64,000 bases of DNA from Blasia pusilla (lineage: Eukaryota; Marchantiophyta; Marchantiopsida; Blasiales), in contig CM114272.1 of the NCBI GenBank assembly GCA_050084515.1, positions 19,220,001-19,284,000 on the forward strand. Direction: 5' to 3'. The notes below the pieces were generated by a model. It ran no database searches. It was not told where the DNA came from and saw only the letters and a program-made list of their open reading frames with translations. Shown piece by piece: positions 1-13,228 of the stretch. The stretch's first letter is position 1; each line of letters begins with the position of its first letter. Made by a program: the position numbers and the translations under genes.

Positions 1-830
1 ACTTATGTTAGTCATACATGTCCATAAATGACTGACAAAGACTGATGACTCATAGAGTCATAAAAGCCTAGTCATGCACCATGCCATGACTAGAGTCATT
101 TTGGGAGAACTCTAGTCATTATTTTGGCTAGTCATTATTAACAATGACTGACACATCATCAAGCAACATATGACAGAATGTAGTCATATATTCCGATTGC
201 TATATCAGCATGTGACATGGCAATGATAAATTATGACTTAGTCATATTCATCACTTGGATTGGTCAAAATGACTTAGTTATGATCTATGACTGAGTTATA
301 TCCATCACTCAAATGGTCAAAATGACTTAGTCATAATGTATGACTAAGTCATATCCATCATTCAGATGGTCTAAATGACTTGGTGGTGATGCACCTCTCA
401 GTCATATTAATCACTTGGATGGTTTAAATGACTGAGTCATGAGACATGATTGAGTCATATACCAAGTCATATAGGTTACCAAAATTTGTTAAAATCACTC
501 AGTCGTGATACATGAGTTACATATTCAATCATATAGGTCACCTAAAAGTTAGTCATTGTGATCATTTGAGTCATATTGATCTTTTGGAGTTGTATGAATG
601 ATTGTGTTCTTGAGTCATAAAATATGAAGGAGTCATATAGAGGACTCAGATTTTTCTGAAATGACTCATGATGATTATGTCATAGAATATAACTAAGTCA
701 TATTTATCAGTTTGATTTGAAAAAATGACATAGGATGGACATATATGACTCTTGTAAATGACTCGGTTTCTTTGATATGACTTATTATCATGTATGAAAA
801 TTTTACATTACTTGATGTTCATTATCTCCA
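1..830. repeat. AGTCAT/ATGACT-rich repeat block, subterminal-repeat-like
   Basis: The hexamer AGTCAT and its complement ATGACT recur dozens of times in both orientations, often as the longer TGACTNAGTCA. Between about 230 and 480 they sit in a degenerate tandem unit of roughly 50-55 bp, seen as repeated 'AAATGACTTAGT' at about 269, 319, 372 and 426. Such dense short motifs in both orientations are typical of subterminal regions of large cut-and-paste elements, where they act as transposase binding sites. A decayed transposase gene begins 670 bp downstream, and a related GTCAT-rich stretch ends in a CACTA-type terminus at 22,073. The left terminus of any element would lie outside the window. 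Confidence 0.55.
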
Positions 831-1501
831 GAAGATTAGGGGAAGATACTTGAAGTATGGCATTCAAGTAGGATATGATACAAAACCCTTCTCTGTCTCA
901 AGCTTATAACCTTGAATGAAGAAAGACAAGAAAGAAAATCCAGCAGAGAATACCTTCTATTTAGTAGCTAGTTCAACTCCTACTAAAAAGTTTCAGATTG
1001 AAAGAGAGTGAGCAGGAACATGATATAATCTCAAACATTGGGAAGAAGTAAGAAGCATAGCTAGATAGAAATACAAGGGCATGCATATATTCATAGAAAT
1101 GATTTTAAAAATGGCTAATTATATATCTCAAAGATAACTTCATGTAGAATAAATCCTAGGGTTGATACATTGTCAAAATTGCATGTGAAACAAAACATTA
1201 GCAAGTATTACTAACTAAACTGCATCTACAACTAGAGGGATGCTCTAATGTGCAACTTTCTTCAAGTTCATTTCAGGCCAGAGAATTGAACCCCCAAGAG
1301 CATCACCCAAGGTATATTGAGGTGGCAAGCCATGCTCATTTGGCTGCCACAACTTATGATCCAAAAAAGCAAGATGGATGGTCTTGAATTCCACTCCCAC
1401 TTTTCCTAGAGGAATATCACTTCCATGAAATTTTACCGTCCACTCAAACCCCTCACCACACCATTTCCTAATATTGTCCTACTAAGTTTCGGTTTAGTGA
1501 T
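831..1501. other. No gene seen; leader of the transposase-like gene
   Basis: AT-rich sequence without a supported coding region between the AGTCAT block and the first open frame of the transposase-like gene. It may hold its promoter and 5' leader, but no clear TATA box decides this. Confidence 0.4.
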
Positions 1502-2641
1502 GTGAGAACACACATGATCAGCCGTGATCATTTAGACGCATTGGAGACCAAAGAGATATCTAAGGGTATTGTGGTGAGGTCTAGTAAACGAGGAAGACCT
1601 AGGAAGCCTGATCCTAGGGACCAACATCCCTCGCAAAATTCAGTTTTGAAATTCTTCAAGGAGGATAGGTACCAAGCAGGGAGCAATACATGCAAAGATG
1701 GATTGGGAGAGATTGATCCTGGCAATAGCTTGCTTTGTTGGGGCTAATTGGATGAAAAGTTTAGGTGGAAAGAAGGAGTGGATATGAATGTTAAGGGCAT
1801 ATTGGATGATCAACATGGTGGCAATGTGTGGGATTGTGAGCTAAACACTATTCTGCAAGTTTTCAATCCATCTAAAGATATTGTGGTGAGTATACGAGGT
1901 TGCTTTAGACACAAATTGTGTTGTAGGTTATCGCTTAATGGAGGAGGCTATAAGAATCTCACATGCACTAAGTGCTATTCTATTAAGCGAGAGGATGATT
2001 TTCGTGGTCGGGTCTATAGGAAAGTAGAAGCTTTAGTGCACAAAGGGGAGAGGGATACAAAAAGTGGACTGAGATTGGATTATTTTAGCAACCATGAGCT
2101 CAAGGAACAAGTCCACAATTTGAACTCAACACGCCAAAAAGAGCATTGGCTTCTTGCACAACAAGCTCAAAAAATATGTGCCTTGAGTACTAGAAAACAA
2201 AAATTAGAAGAATTGTTAGGAATAGCTATTGATAGGAAGGATTTGAGACTCTTTGTTAGGAATATAGTGAATGGGCATAGGAATGGTGCTTTTGGTGGGA
2301 AGGAGGTATTGTGGGATTTTCTACAAGTTGTAGCTCGTAACTTACAAAGATCTCCTAAGGGTGCCCCGTTAAACAGCGAACAATGGCCATAGCTCAGGCA
2401 ATGTTGCAATTTGGTGGTCGGCAAGTGGCTCATTGTTTTACTAGGAACTTAGTTGGGCCAAGTCTTAAGATCCTCAAACGTGACAGGGCTGAACTTCCTC
2501 CTTTCCGTGTCATGGGCTAAGATATGCAATATTCAAGAAAGTGGCCAAAGTATTAGCTGAATCAAAGCGAGTCCTTGGTATTGAGGGAGATGTACCAGTC
2601 ATATTTGCTGAAGATGAAACTCGTATCAAAGAAAGGCCACG
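1502..2641 (+). pseudogene. Decayed DDE transposase-like gene, 5' part (AT-hook and Cys/His region)
   Basis: The N-terminal portion of a transposase-like protein. Frame 1502-1747 carries an AT-hook core (KRGRPRKP, near residues 29-36), a minor-groove DNA-binding motif. A stop at 1745 separates it from a second frame, 1748-2392, that contains cysteine pairs (C-x2-C in LTCTKC) and a helical region. Coding similarity continues in shifted frames to 2641, ending in 'FAEDETRIKERP', which I read as the first catalytic Asp of an RNase H-fold transposase. A donor GT lies at 2642. Stops and frameshifts show it is not functional. The family is not one I can name with certainty; the catalytic layout (see 4124-6080) recalls P/THAP9-like transposases. 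Confidence 0.6.
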
Positions 2642-2740
2642 GTGAGTGAAAATGTGGAATGCTACACCTTTTGATTGAGCATATGTATGATTGAACTATA
2701 TAAATTGAATTCATATAATTTATGCCACTTGCCGACAACG

Positions 2741-4090
2741 TGATTCATATTCAGAATCACATTCTCGTATAATAAAATCAGCAAGCGTGTAAACTCCTTC
2801 CTCATTAAGTGTTAGATAGAGTTTTATTATTATTATGTAAATTAGCCTAGGAAAAGGAAATTCCCATGTTTAAACCTCTTTATGGTGCTTCTTTTATGCG
2901 GGCCCGACTTTAGGAAAGAGGTAATAAATAAAATGTAACTTTATAAAAGCAAAAGTAGTCTTGGTTGGTAGCTAGGTTAGTTGGGGTAATTTGGAAAATA
3001 TCAAGTAGGTAAAAGAGGATATTTTGGAAGAGATAAGAGGAAATCTACTTGTGTCAAAATGTGATTGGCTAAGCCTTGAGAGGAAGCCATCTGGCACAAG
3101 ATAAGATCAGCTCTATTTTGAACTCTTGTGGATCCCTTGTGAGTATATAAAAAGGAGGGACCTTCAAGGGTTCATCATCTTCTATTTCACATCTTGAGTC
3201 TCTCGTGTCACTCTTGAGTGTATGACTTTGGGATTGCTTGTTCTTCCAATGAGAGTGGATCACCCCTCTTGGGAGAGTAACTTAACCATGGTCTATTCTT
3301 CAAGAGGTTTCTAGAGTGTGGTGTGTGTGTGGACATGAGAGGCTTGTCACCTTAGAAGAGTTTAGTCATACTAAAATGGTGAATGTTTTGGCTTGTTATT
3401 TTCCCAATGAGAGTAGATTACTCCTCTTGGGAGAATAATTCCGTCAAAGCCCATTCTTGAGAAAATTTTTTGGCTTGTTATTTTCCCAATGAGAGTGGAT
3501 TACCCTTCTTGGGAGAATAATTCCGTCAAAGCCCATTCTTGAGGAAAGTATAAAATGTTTGTCAAGCATGATACGGGTGGAGCACAAAATGTGCCCGACT
3601 TTCCTTTCCTCAATCCTTACCATATAAGGTACTCTTTGTAGATAGGCACTGGTTCACTCGTTATTTAGTTTATCACTTTGGGGAGGCGTTCATGAGCCAG
3701 GTCATGCAATCTCCAACTCCGGTGATTCTTCCTATCGTCACATATGGAAGAACATCGGATTGTACTTTGTATGTCCTTATATTACAATCCATGGACGTCA
3801 ATAGGCCTGCACAAGTAGGATTTAACACTAGTTGTGCTATCTTCCTCGTGTACAAGCGTAAAATAGTTTATAGGGATTTTATAGTTAGGAATTTTGGGGT
3901 CTGATGTTACGAAGAAGTGATCGTCTCGGCACTTCCATTTGTGATACATGTCGTGCGAGAATGGAGAGTATACATAATAATTTTGTATTGAAAAAGGAGA
4001 ACTTATTAGAGAGTTCACGTTGCATCGACCACATCTGCCGCAACTAGAAGGTCGGCCCTTACTCGGAGAAAGGCTCTCGACACGACAACG
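2741..4090 (+). mobile_element. Solo LTR (family of the 37.4-38.8 kb LTR) inside the transposase intron
   Basis: About 1.34 kb that is colinear with the 3' LTR at 37,429-38,789, beginning with shared sequence near 2,770 (AAAATCAGC) and ending in 'GACACGACAAC' in both copies. No internal retroelement sequence is attached, so it looks like a solo LTR left by recombination. The octamer CGACAACG occurs at 2733-2740 and again at 4083-4090, and the stretch between starts TG and ends CA; this could be a target-site duplication, but the second LTR also ends in a near-identical octamer, so the exact boundary is ambiguous. It interrupts the intron between 2642 and 4123. Confidence 0.8.
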
Positions 4091-4123
4091 TTGCTAAATG
4101 TCAATTTTTTTGGTTGTTGTCAG

Positions 4124-6080
4124 ATGGGAGGCCAAAATGACACTCTGATTGGTTTTTGTGGACCAACAGAACAACACAAATGCTTGTTTGGACTTGAAGT
4201 ATCTGTTGAGGATGGTAATGAGGGCTGTGAATCGATTGTAAGTACTTTTGGGGAGTACGCAAAGGGACAGTATGCTAGAGTTATCATTGTGAATCCTTTA
4301 CATGAATCTATGCCCAAATTGGCATTATGTGTTACTGCAACTTGTAATAAGTTCACTGCTGATTGGGTTCAAGAGCATTGGGAACAGTATAAAGTCATGT
4401 GGGATGAGTATTGTCAAGCTACCGTTGGTCCTGTCTTGGGGCATGGAAGCAATGGTGATGCCTGTCATAGAAAGTTGATGTTAGAGGATTACAGAGGAAA
4501 ATATAGCTCTTATCCTAGGTATGGAGTTGGGTGGGAAGGTTGGTAGTACTCTGTCTCAATTCTTCCAAATGGTGATTTGTATGGCTTTGGAGATCAAGAT
4601 GAGCCATACAATGGAAAGAAATTGATAAACACCATGGATAGAATTTCATCCCCACTGGTTTTGGGAGGTCAACATTTAGGATTTTCTTATGTGACTAACG
4701 TTTATAATCATTACTCTATTTATGAACATGGATTGAACTGGGATGATGTGAATAGGACGGATACATAAAATTGGGTTGGCCCTCAACGGATTGCTGCAAG
4801 GCAAGTGCAAGCATGTTTGTAGAACATGTTTGAACGTGTAGACGTATGATATGAGAGAAGTTTAGCGACTCAATTGTACTTGGAAATTTTTGCGCATTAC
4901 ATTGATATTTTCTTCTCCCCAAGGCATGATTTAAGGGCCCGTGTTGTTCCAGCCTCAAAATTTTCATGGTTTTTTCAATTGTGGAAGCTTTGGTTGACAC
5001 ATGGTGACCACTCTGTTGGTGGCAATGTTGCAGCTCTCACAGAAAAGAACATGATATCTACTCAAGCTTTCCATGATGTTAACATGTCTTGTCATTTCAT
5101 TGTGTTGCTAATTTGTGCTTTTTGTGACAAATTTCCATATTTTCAAGTTCCATTTCATTTGTTGGGTTCTCATTGCTGTGAGATATTTTTCAGCAAGGTA
5201 GGGGGTATGAGTGGCCATGTGAGAAGGTATGACTTTGGAAGTTTTTGGATAGTATTGTTGGCCTCAATCGTCTTGCAGGCTTGGAGTGTGGACCTGAGGG
5301 CCTTAAGGTTGGCCGCTCCCACAAGAAGCAAGATCATGTGTGGGGAATGCATAGCTTGAAACTTTAGGCCATGAAGTGAGACATATTCTAGCATCTATGG
5401 TGTTAGATCTAAAAAATGTGAGTGGTTATTAAAAGGTCAATTCAACCGTGACATATGAGGGTAAGATTCTTTACAAATCTACTCTAGTAAGTCAATTAGT
5501 AGGCAATCCGCTCCTGTCAAAGGATAGGCTTACCAAAGTGAAATAAGTTTTGTACTACAGTACTCGTTAGAGAAAGGAACGTGAAGAGGGCTCTACTACA
5601 TGTTTGGTTGATGTTGGTTCAGATTGTGTAGTTGCTTTTGAGACAACAGATAACTCATGTCCTTCAACAAGATCAGCTAGGGCAAAAAGAGGTGAGAAGC
5701 AAGGGAGAGGGATAAGGAAAGGAATGGAGATGGCAGATGGGCCAACAACAGGAAAGGAGTTCTGGTTGGGACAAATTTTTATGATCCGAAAAAAATTTGG
5801 TACACAGTGGGGCAAGCATCGAGCTCCTATTGATTTGTTAGATAGGTATCTTGCTGTTGGTCAGACATGTTGCATATATCAATTGTTGTTTAATTGGTAT
5901 AAACCCACAAGTAATAACAAAACTCAATTCACATATGACACAATTGATTTGCAATGGATTGATATTGAAATGGTAATATTGAATGTAACATTAACTATGA
6001 AGCATGGGCTTGAGCGCATCTATGTATTAGATCCTATTGATAGGCAAGAAATGGATGATTATCTGCAAACGATGACATAG
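4124..6080 (+). pseudogene. Decayed DDE transposase-like gene, 3' part (catalytic core and C-terminus)
   Basis: Continuation of the gene after the LTR-loaded intron (acceptor TTGTTGTCAG ending at 4123). The frame at 4124-4546 shows 'DTLIGFCGP' and, near its end, 'GHGSNGDACHRKLM', a good candidate for the second catalytic Asp. Frame 4577-4768 and then 4874-5359 carry the region with 'HLLGSHCCEIFFSKVGG', where the Glu before FFS is the likely third acidic residue. The last frame, 5604-6080, is a basic, lysine-rich tail. Several stops and at least three frame changes mark it as a pseudogene. One of them, an apparent single-base loss just after the acceptor, breaks the reading frame between the two halves. 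Confidence 0.6.
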
Positions 6081-8265
6081 TTCTTGTTGTGAGATGTACA
6101 TATATATGTTCAACATAATTTTGAGTGTCATTTTTTGTTGAGTAAGCATTTTTTTTTATTGATTGATTCAATTAGTGGGTGTATGGGATAGGCTAGAGGG
6201 TGATAGATTGGTAGAATGAGTTTATTTTCATCTAATGATTAAGTTACCTTGCATCAAATATTTTGTTGTTGTAACTTATAGCAAGTATTGTGACCTATAC
6301 CTTATTCATGAACTTGATGGCTTGAAGTAATAACTTCTCTTTAATTCCAAGGGTTTTTTTAATTCTTCTGAAAACTTTCCTTGAAACATTTTAAGGCCCA
6401 AATTTATAGATTTAGGACATTTCTAAGTAAGAAAGGGTGGCAAAAAACATTTCGGGAACTTTAAAGTTAGAGGATCCACACCCTAAGACATCGTAGGTGA
6501 TGTAGAGGCCTACATATAGTGATCCCCCCGAGGGAATCTCAACAGAGACTCAGTATAGAGGAGCAACCAATGCAACATGCAAGACAATGCGGCTTCATCA
6601 ATTACTTGCTAAGATTGATATTAATAACCTAGGTCTTAGTATAATATATACATAAAATATTAATACGATCAAGCTTGTTAATAATCTTGTGTATCATGCT
6701 CAAACAAAACATGTTGAACTGCTTTACCACTTTATTAGAGAGGAAGGGCTTATATAAGAAAATTGATCTTGTGTTTATAGTTATAGTTCAACAAATTGCT
6801 GATATCTTCACATAGACATTGTATAGATATGAGTTTGAGATATTTATAAATTATTTAGGTGCTAGAGATATAGATATGAGTTTGAGATGGAGTATTGAAG
6901 ATTGAGTTATATTCAAGTTCATTGGACACATGAATTGTTGCATTAATTTGATACTCACACAAAGTAGGAAAATTTAATTTTGGTTAGTTCGTTAATCACG
7001 GTTATCTTAACTAGGGTTAGTTAACCATAATTAGTATAATTCGAGACTATGGTTAGGGTTGCTTGTACATACCCTAGATAATTAAGAAGGGGACCAGCCT
7101 CCCCTTATTCTCTCATTGCAAAATTTTGTCGTCTATGGTGGGGTGTGTGTGACAACCGTGTGCCATCAGTTATGCTTGTTTATTGGTTTCCTATATTTCC
7201 CTCAATATTCTAAAAATGAAGAAGAATAGAGTAGATAGATCAAATGTGTTTGCTACTTGGATAATATCCGAGTGGAGACAACAAGGGCATGAACAAGAAC
7301 AAACCACATAAAATATTGCTGAGAAAAAAAAGAGCAAAATGAGCAAAATTTGACATTTTCAACAATGCAACCATTGCTATAGATATTAAAGTGAATAAAA
7401 AAGAAACTAACTCTTGAGACAAGTGATCACTTTATATAACATCGATTTGAGATTTGAGCAATAGCAACCATTTGTGAGAACGTGATCAACAAATACAAGC
7501 CTCTTCCCAAATTAGAGTGACGATTCCAATAGCATTTGCTACCTAATCAAACCAAACATCAAATGCGGAAAAAAAATTGACATTGCATCAAGAGAAAGGG
7601 ACTATCAAGTTCCAACAATGTTATAATACGATCCACAAATAAGCTAGATGCAAAGCAACAACCGGGTTCAGATCTTCAAAGTTGAGCAAAGAGTCAGACA
7701 CAACAAGTTGTTCAAGTACATATATTAGGAAATATAATAGCTAGGCTCAACAACTTGAGAGTTGGGAGAGCTTGAAAGGAGCATAAGACTTAGGACCTTG
7801 AGCGCATAGAATTAGAAAAATAGTGAACATTGAGCGGAGCAACAAATGAGGTTACGAGAGAGGAAGCAAACTGGGGAGGGGAGGGACCTACCCGACCATA
7901 GTATATATCCGAGATTAATGATGGACTCGAATCCTTCCTACTACAGTCTTCTCTTAGGGCGTGTTGATATTCCCTTCTAGATGAGGCTAGAGATATTCTT
8001 CCCACTTTCTACTCCTCGTTACCTCTAGCTATCCTTAGCTATTGAACTTGGAGTCCTATCGTCTAGATAAAGGGTCTCCACCACTTTGAAGCACGCACAA
8101 GCCAAAGGGCTCTTGAGGTGGGCTGAAGCTAGGGAGATCCCACTATTAGTGTCGTGACTCTCATAGCCAACATGGGCCGATGCGGACTATGAAAACTCTA
8201 GCAGGATCACACTAGGATGGATCCGCGTTGGAGAAGTCTCTTGAATCAAATAGGAGATGCAAAAT
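6081..8265. other. AT-rich interval, no gene seen
   Basis: No supported coding region, RNA gene or clear repeat array. Short open frames here have no recognisable domain. It probably represents the 3' flank of the transposon and decayed intergenic DNA. Confidence 0.5.
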
Positions 8266-8269
8266 ACAA

Positions 8270-9060
8270 GTGTCGTGTGCCTACACATTGCTGGTCACAT
8301 CTACACACCACATAATTATACCGATCTTTCCAACACACACCTCGATTCACTCATAAATGAAATACACTCATGCATATACATCAAGACCACGCAATAAAAT
8401 CAGAGTGAAAATGGCTCACCAGGCCTAAAAATCCACTCATGAGTCTACATTGGCATATCAAGCCACTTCCACCCTCCGCTCTGAGGGAATCCAAACTCTA
8501 GCATCCTAGTTCCTACATACGCAAGCAAGACAAGGGGTTTCTAAGGCTCAACATGAAAAAGATGGTTTGGGAAAGCCATCTCTGATCTCTCCCTCTCTTA
8601 TAGCCTTGGCAAGAGCCAACGAGAGAGCCAAAAGGCTCTTCCCCCAAAAATAGCCTCCAAACGGTAACTTGCAAGCATAGGTTACTAGGTGACCGTTGAC
8701 TTGGTCAGCGGGCTACTTGGCCGACAAAGACCAAAATAGGGAAATCTTGAGGGATGATGTTCTCGACGCAACGGGCATATCGCCAGCTTCATCCGACATC
8801 TCATAACGAAGTTACACCCGGACAACCCACTGATCCTCTATGTCATCAACGCAATACAACTCTACCTATCGGCTTACTAAGATATGACAATTGTTGTGTG
8901 CATACATATTGCTACACAATCCACATCGTAGGTTATATCTACACACCACATAATACCGATCTTCCCAACGCACAGGTTGATCCACTCATAAATGAAATAT
9001 ACTCACACATATACATCAAGACCACACAATCGTCCCCCTATCTAGCAGTTGGATCCCCCT
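8270..9060 (-). mobile_element. Ty3/gypsy LTR remnant with duplicated flank
   Basis: The stretch 8,400-8,830 is a diverged match to the LTRs at 39.1-39.98 kb (same orientation) and 23.2-24.05 kb (opposite), including the segment around 'CCAAAAGGCTCTTCCCC' and 'GGTTACTAGG'. A 120-bp sequence containing 'CTACACACCACATAAT' and 'ACTCATAAATGAAATA' occurs on both sides, at about 8,280-8,395 and 8,890-9,030. These are direct repeats and probably record a local duplication or the LTR-internal junction. Confidence 0.6.
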
Positions 9061-9399
9061 AACTCCAAATAGCAAACAATATATCTACCTGACATGATCT
9101 ACTACTATACACATCTAGCATCGTCGGTGTTGTCATCCGTGCTACATCTCCCAATATCTACTCGTCCGTGCATCCATCTCATCTATCTCCATCTAGAGAT
9201 ATCGATGTATCTAGCTATCATCCTACAACACTAAAGCTACCCGCCGTGTTGATCTCTCCAAAGAGATCTAACACTCTTGCACCCTCCTTCAGACGCAACA
9301 ATACAAGATGTATAGCAACTAGAGATACCAAGTCTCCAATCCAAGAGCATAACCGTTACTTGACCTTGTCTACTCCAAGATACAAGCACGGCTCCACGC

Positions 9400-9997
9400 C
9401 TACCTGAGATGCCTCACAAGCTCGTCTGCACTCCTCTCCAACTCAACGCTCGTACCCAACATTGATAAATAGGTCTCCGCATTGTGGGAAGAGATACCCA
9501 TCATGGCATGTCTCTTCATGGGACTATCCACTACAAGAATGTCCTCCGCATGCACGTTCCCCTGCAACAACTCTCCTGGCGAGCTAACACCACATGTGAA
9601 TGCTGCCAATGTGGTCAACGTATCGTCACGTGGTTAATTGACCACCATTACGCCGTGCAAACTGCAATGGTTGATAGCTCACCCGTCCTTCACTTGATCG
9701 CCACCCTGTCTGATAAAAAACCATCTTCTCCCAAAAATCAAGGATAAAACCGAGGGGATACAACACCGTACTCCCTACAAACACACATACAACTCTAGTC
9801 GGTGTCGTAATCGCACAAGAGCGCACCATTGCACTATCTGACGCATGCTCTAGTTCGAGTCTGACCACTAGCTCAAATCCACTTAGGTACGGCGTAGGCG
9901 ACACGCCCCCAACAGAGGTATGTATTTGAAAGGGACAAGACTCAATGTCATCTTTCCATAACCCTAACACCAAGCACATCGCGTTCCCCAACATCAA
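9400..9997 (-). pseudogene. Ty3/gypsy protease-region fragment
   Basis: Two minus-strand frames (9997-9626 and 9618-9400) match the region after the retropepsin of the element at 26.5-27.1 kb: both share 'VLYPLGFILDFWE', 'GWRS', 'LPVQFARR'-like and 'ERSADELVR'-like segments in the same order. The catalytic DSGA itself, present in the other copy, is upstream of the break here. No reverse transcriptase or integrase follows, so this is a fragment of the same family in inverted orientation. Confidence 0.7.
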
Positions 9998-10009
9998 GAG
10001 TTGCCTTGA

Positions 10010-11764
10010 CGTTCTTGAATCCCATTTTTACTTCTTCATGGATTCTTCCATCACCCTTTTATGTTTGATGCATCCCTCCTCCCCCTCCTAAGCTGGTTTA
10101 GTATGGTCAACTCCTTGAATGCCCCTTCTTTTGCACTTCCAATAAATTTCCCCATCTGTTTTATAGAGGCCTTGTTTCCCTTCCTCTTGGGTTAAACTGT
10201 CAACATAACTTAACAAGACGGGGGAATACGAATCCTAAAAATATGGGGCCCTTATACGCCCTTTATTCTCGATTACATAACCCGTCCATGTTCTTAGCCG
10301 ATCAAGACCCACCCTTGGTTTCCCGGCAGCCGGAAACAGCGCCAGTTGGAATGTATACACCTTAAATCGGGAAGCGGTCAGTTACTGGGTGATCTCCCTG
10401 TGAAAGCTGTATTCCCGATAAAATCTCGACGGCTCCCGGCCAATTTCGTTTGCCGATAACGTGTACGCGTTAGTAGCCGGGATCCGTCTGGAAGTCGCCG
10501 GGGACTCAGCCGGTAGCTACGTGGAAATCGAAAAGTTCAAATCTAGCCGGCCAGGAAAATCCAATCGGGACACGTAAACCTGGATCTACCCGTTCATCGG
10601 TTAGATATGGTGCCAACAAGGATTTCGCGAGTGCCTCCAACATCTGTTACTGTCAACGGCAGGTCCTGACGCAATTGCGGTAAGCGGCCGTGCCGCAGCA
10701 AGTCGGGCGTCTATGGATACGGATGATCCATGCCTGGAGAGAATACAGAGCATATGAGTTCTGACACGTGTGTCCACGAAGGCCGGGTTGAGCTAGCCAG
10801 GAAGAAATCGCAGTGACTGTTGCGGAGATCTAGAGCCCTTGGCCATCTGGGCCACGACGACTTCTGCTGGCCAGTTTCAAATTTGAGTTTGCTACTTTGA
10901 ATGTTGATCTCCTGTACATCTGTACATGTGTGTCGATAAGAAGATCTGAAGGTCAACTTGACCAAAAGAAGAACGTATGCCCAGATCAATTTGCACATTC
11001 TAACCCCGTAGATTCGCGAGGCAACAGTGACGTTCTTGTCGTGGTTTTGCTTGCGCTTTCGAGAACGCAGGGGAGAGGGCGGCGCTCACGCAGAATTTCA
11101 TGGCGCTCGGGAAGGATGAGGAATGTCACGGTTTCGCTGACAGCAGGTCCGCTTGCATTCTTGCGTGTATTGTGTGCTCATCTGTAAATCAAGACGTGCT
11201 AGAAATCCGTTCTGCGCTTGGATCTGGGTGCAGGAGATTAATCACACAAGAGATACAAACGAAGTTCAGAGCTTTGCCTTGTTCACGCATGACCAACCCA
11301 TGGAAGAAGTTACTGCTGCGCACGGGGATCGATCCCACATTTTTCATCGATTTCCGACATTTCGGCGACGCTAAATAGCGAGCTTTAATTAGCAGTGCAC
11401 TGCAGGTATTCATGACTTCGCCAATCGTCATAACTACCGAGCCGGTCCTCAGGAGCCGTCTATATTCACACGTCGGGCGGTGTCCAGAGCACTGCTGCAA
11501 TCCATGTTGCAGCTCGCTGTACATCTCGAGCTGTCCCGTTTCATCGCGATTGGCATCCTTAGCTGTCCAGGCCGCCCACTTGGAAAAGCTGAAGCATATA
11601 CAAGCAAACCGTCTCTTCATACTAGTTCAATTGATAGCGATGGTCTTAGAGCTCGAGCTCCACTCCGACAAACATTGATGCTCGTCGTCCTCAAGGAGTA
11701 GCCACAGGCTTCGTGCACGCGATCCGGGAAGGGATAGCGCGGAGTATCCAGAGATCTCACTGCG
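10010..11764. other. Upstream interval of the phytocyanin gene, no other gene supported
   Basis: Base composition becomes distinctly more GC-rich from about 10,300, marking the border between transposon debris and the gene island. Open frames on both strands (for example 11,189-11,620 minus, 143 codons) show no recognisable domain and overlap each other. The last few hundred bases should contain the phytocyanin promoter and leader, but I see no convincing TATA box. Confidence 0.4.
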
Positions 11765-13228
11765 ATGGCGTCCGATGGGGGAAAAGCGATGATTTCTGTG
11801 GTGTTAATGGCTGCGTTGCTGGCGCAATGTGCGTCCGCAGCATCTTACGTAGTGGGAGATGACAACGGCTGGACGTTTCCTCCGTTGGTTGATTACTACG
11901 ACTCCTGGGCCAAGCAACATACTTTCCATGTCGGCGACACGCTCGGTACGTAAGCATAGATCTGGATTAGATGAACCCAATTAGAACTGTAACTGCACGT
12001 CCTTCTGGACGGGAAAAAGGAATCTCGATTCACCAGCGAGCATTTTCTTCGCACTCAACATTGTGGATTCCATCTCTTTCAGAACAGCTTTCGTTTCACA
12101 GGGTCCCGAGTGTTCCCATGGCCGAGGGATCTACTCCAGTTAGTTCTTGAAGTGGACGTGGGATTATCGATCGTGACCGTTCCTTACTGCTTCATGTGCT
12201 CCATTGAATGTTCGCGAAGTCGACTCGAGATCGATTGTTAATTAGACCCGCAGAGCCATTTTGCGAAGTTTAGAACTGCGTCGATTGAGATAGTTGGCTT
12301 CGAGCCCGGTTCCATCTCTAGCTGAGTGATCAGTCTGAGAATGTTGATATAAATTATAAGTGAATGTAATGAAAGCCACGTATGTAAGGAGGTTGCACGA
12401 CACGGATGCAGAGGGAGTAGGCTTGAGATGATCACAGACGTGGATTAGACTAATGCCCGCTGTCTGATCTTGGAATCATCGCAAAGTTGTGAGCACGTAT
12501 CTAACAACTGACAGAACCATGTGGTGTCTTTTGTCGATTGGTATGCAGAATTCAACTACGATTCTCTACTCCACAATGTTTTTGAGGTGTCGAAGTCGGA
12601 TTTGGAATCCTGCGCGCTCAGCAATCCCATTGCTACGTATGACCAATCCAACGCCAAGATAACCCTGACCCGATCAGGTTATTATGGATTCATCTGTGGG
12701 GTCATCGGGCACTGCTTGGGAAATATGAAGATGAATATAGAAGTCTTGGAAGCTAATTCTCCCAGCGGGTCCCCAAGTGACATAGCCCCTCCTGGTCCTC
12801 CCCCACCAATTTGGATCGTTCGTTCTCCTCCCCCACCATCGACCACTCCCAATCCTTCCCATCCTCCTCCTCCTCCTCCACCGTCATCGACCACTCCATC
12901 TGCTCCTTCGGACGCCCCATCTACCACTCCCATGGCCCCCAAATCCTCGCGAGCTCCTGCTCCTGGAGCTGGACGCCCATCGCAAGCTATTACTCCTGAA
13001 GCTGCACCGTCTCCGAAAAAGACACCGAAGCCCGTTGCTTCTCCTGCTCCTGGACCAGCGAAGGCGATCTCTCACAGCCCGGCGTCTTCTCCCAACGGTG
13101 CGGTCCACGTGAAGTCACCCGCTCCAGCACCAGCGCAAGCAGCCGCTGGCGCGGCCCACGGTCGCGGATGCGGCCTAGCAATGATCGTCTCTGTGTTCGT
13201 CGCCGGTTGCGCAATTTTCTTCTCTTGA
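11765..13228 (+). CDS. Uclacyanin-type phytocyanin, GPI-anchored
   Basis: Two exons, 11765-11945 and 12549-13228, joined by a 603-bp GT-AG phase-1 intron at the usual phytocyanin position (D-T-L|E-F-N-Y), give about 286 residues. Residues 1-25 are a signal peptide ending CASA. The plastocyanin-like domain spans about 26-127. All type-I copper ligands are present: His69, Cys110, His115 and Met120 in FICGVIGHCLGNMKM, with Cys82-Cys116 as the likely disulfide. The axial Met points to uclacyanin/plantacyanin rather than stellacyanin (Gln) or copper-free ENODL proteins. Residues from about 135 form a Pro/Ser/Ala-rich arabinogalactan-like stalk, and the C-terminus is a hydrophobic GPI signal. It is expected at the plasma membrane or cell wall in redox or adhesion roles. 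It looks intact. Confidence 0.93.

Noticed and set aside
11315-11345. GGGGATCGATCCC near 11,325 as a tRNA T-loop
   Set aside because: No matching acceptor or anticodon stems can be formed around it.
11189-11620. 143-codon minus-strand open frame upstream of the phytocyanin gene
   Set aside because: No domain, no splice or promoter context, and overlapping open frames on the other strand; length is not surprising in this GC-rich stretch.
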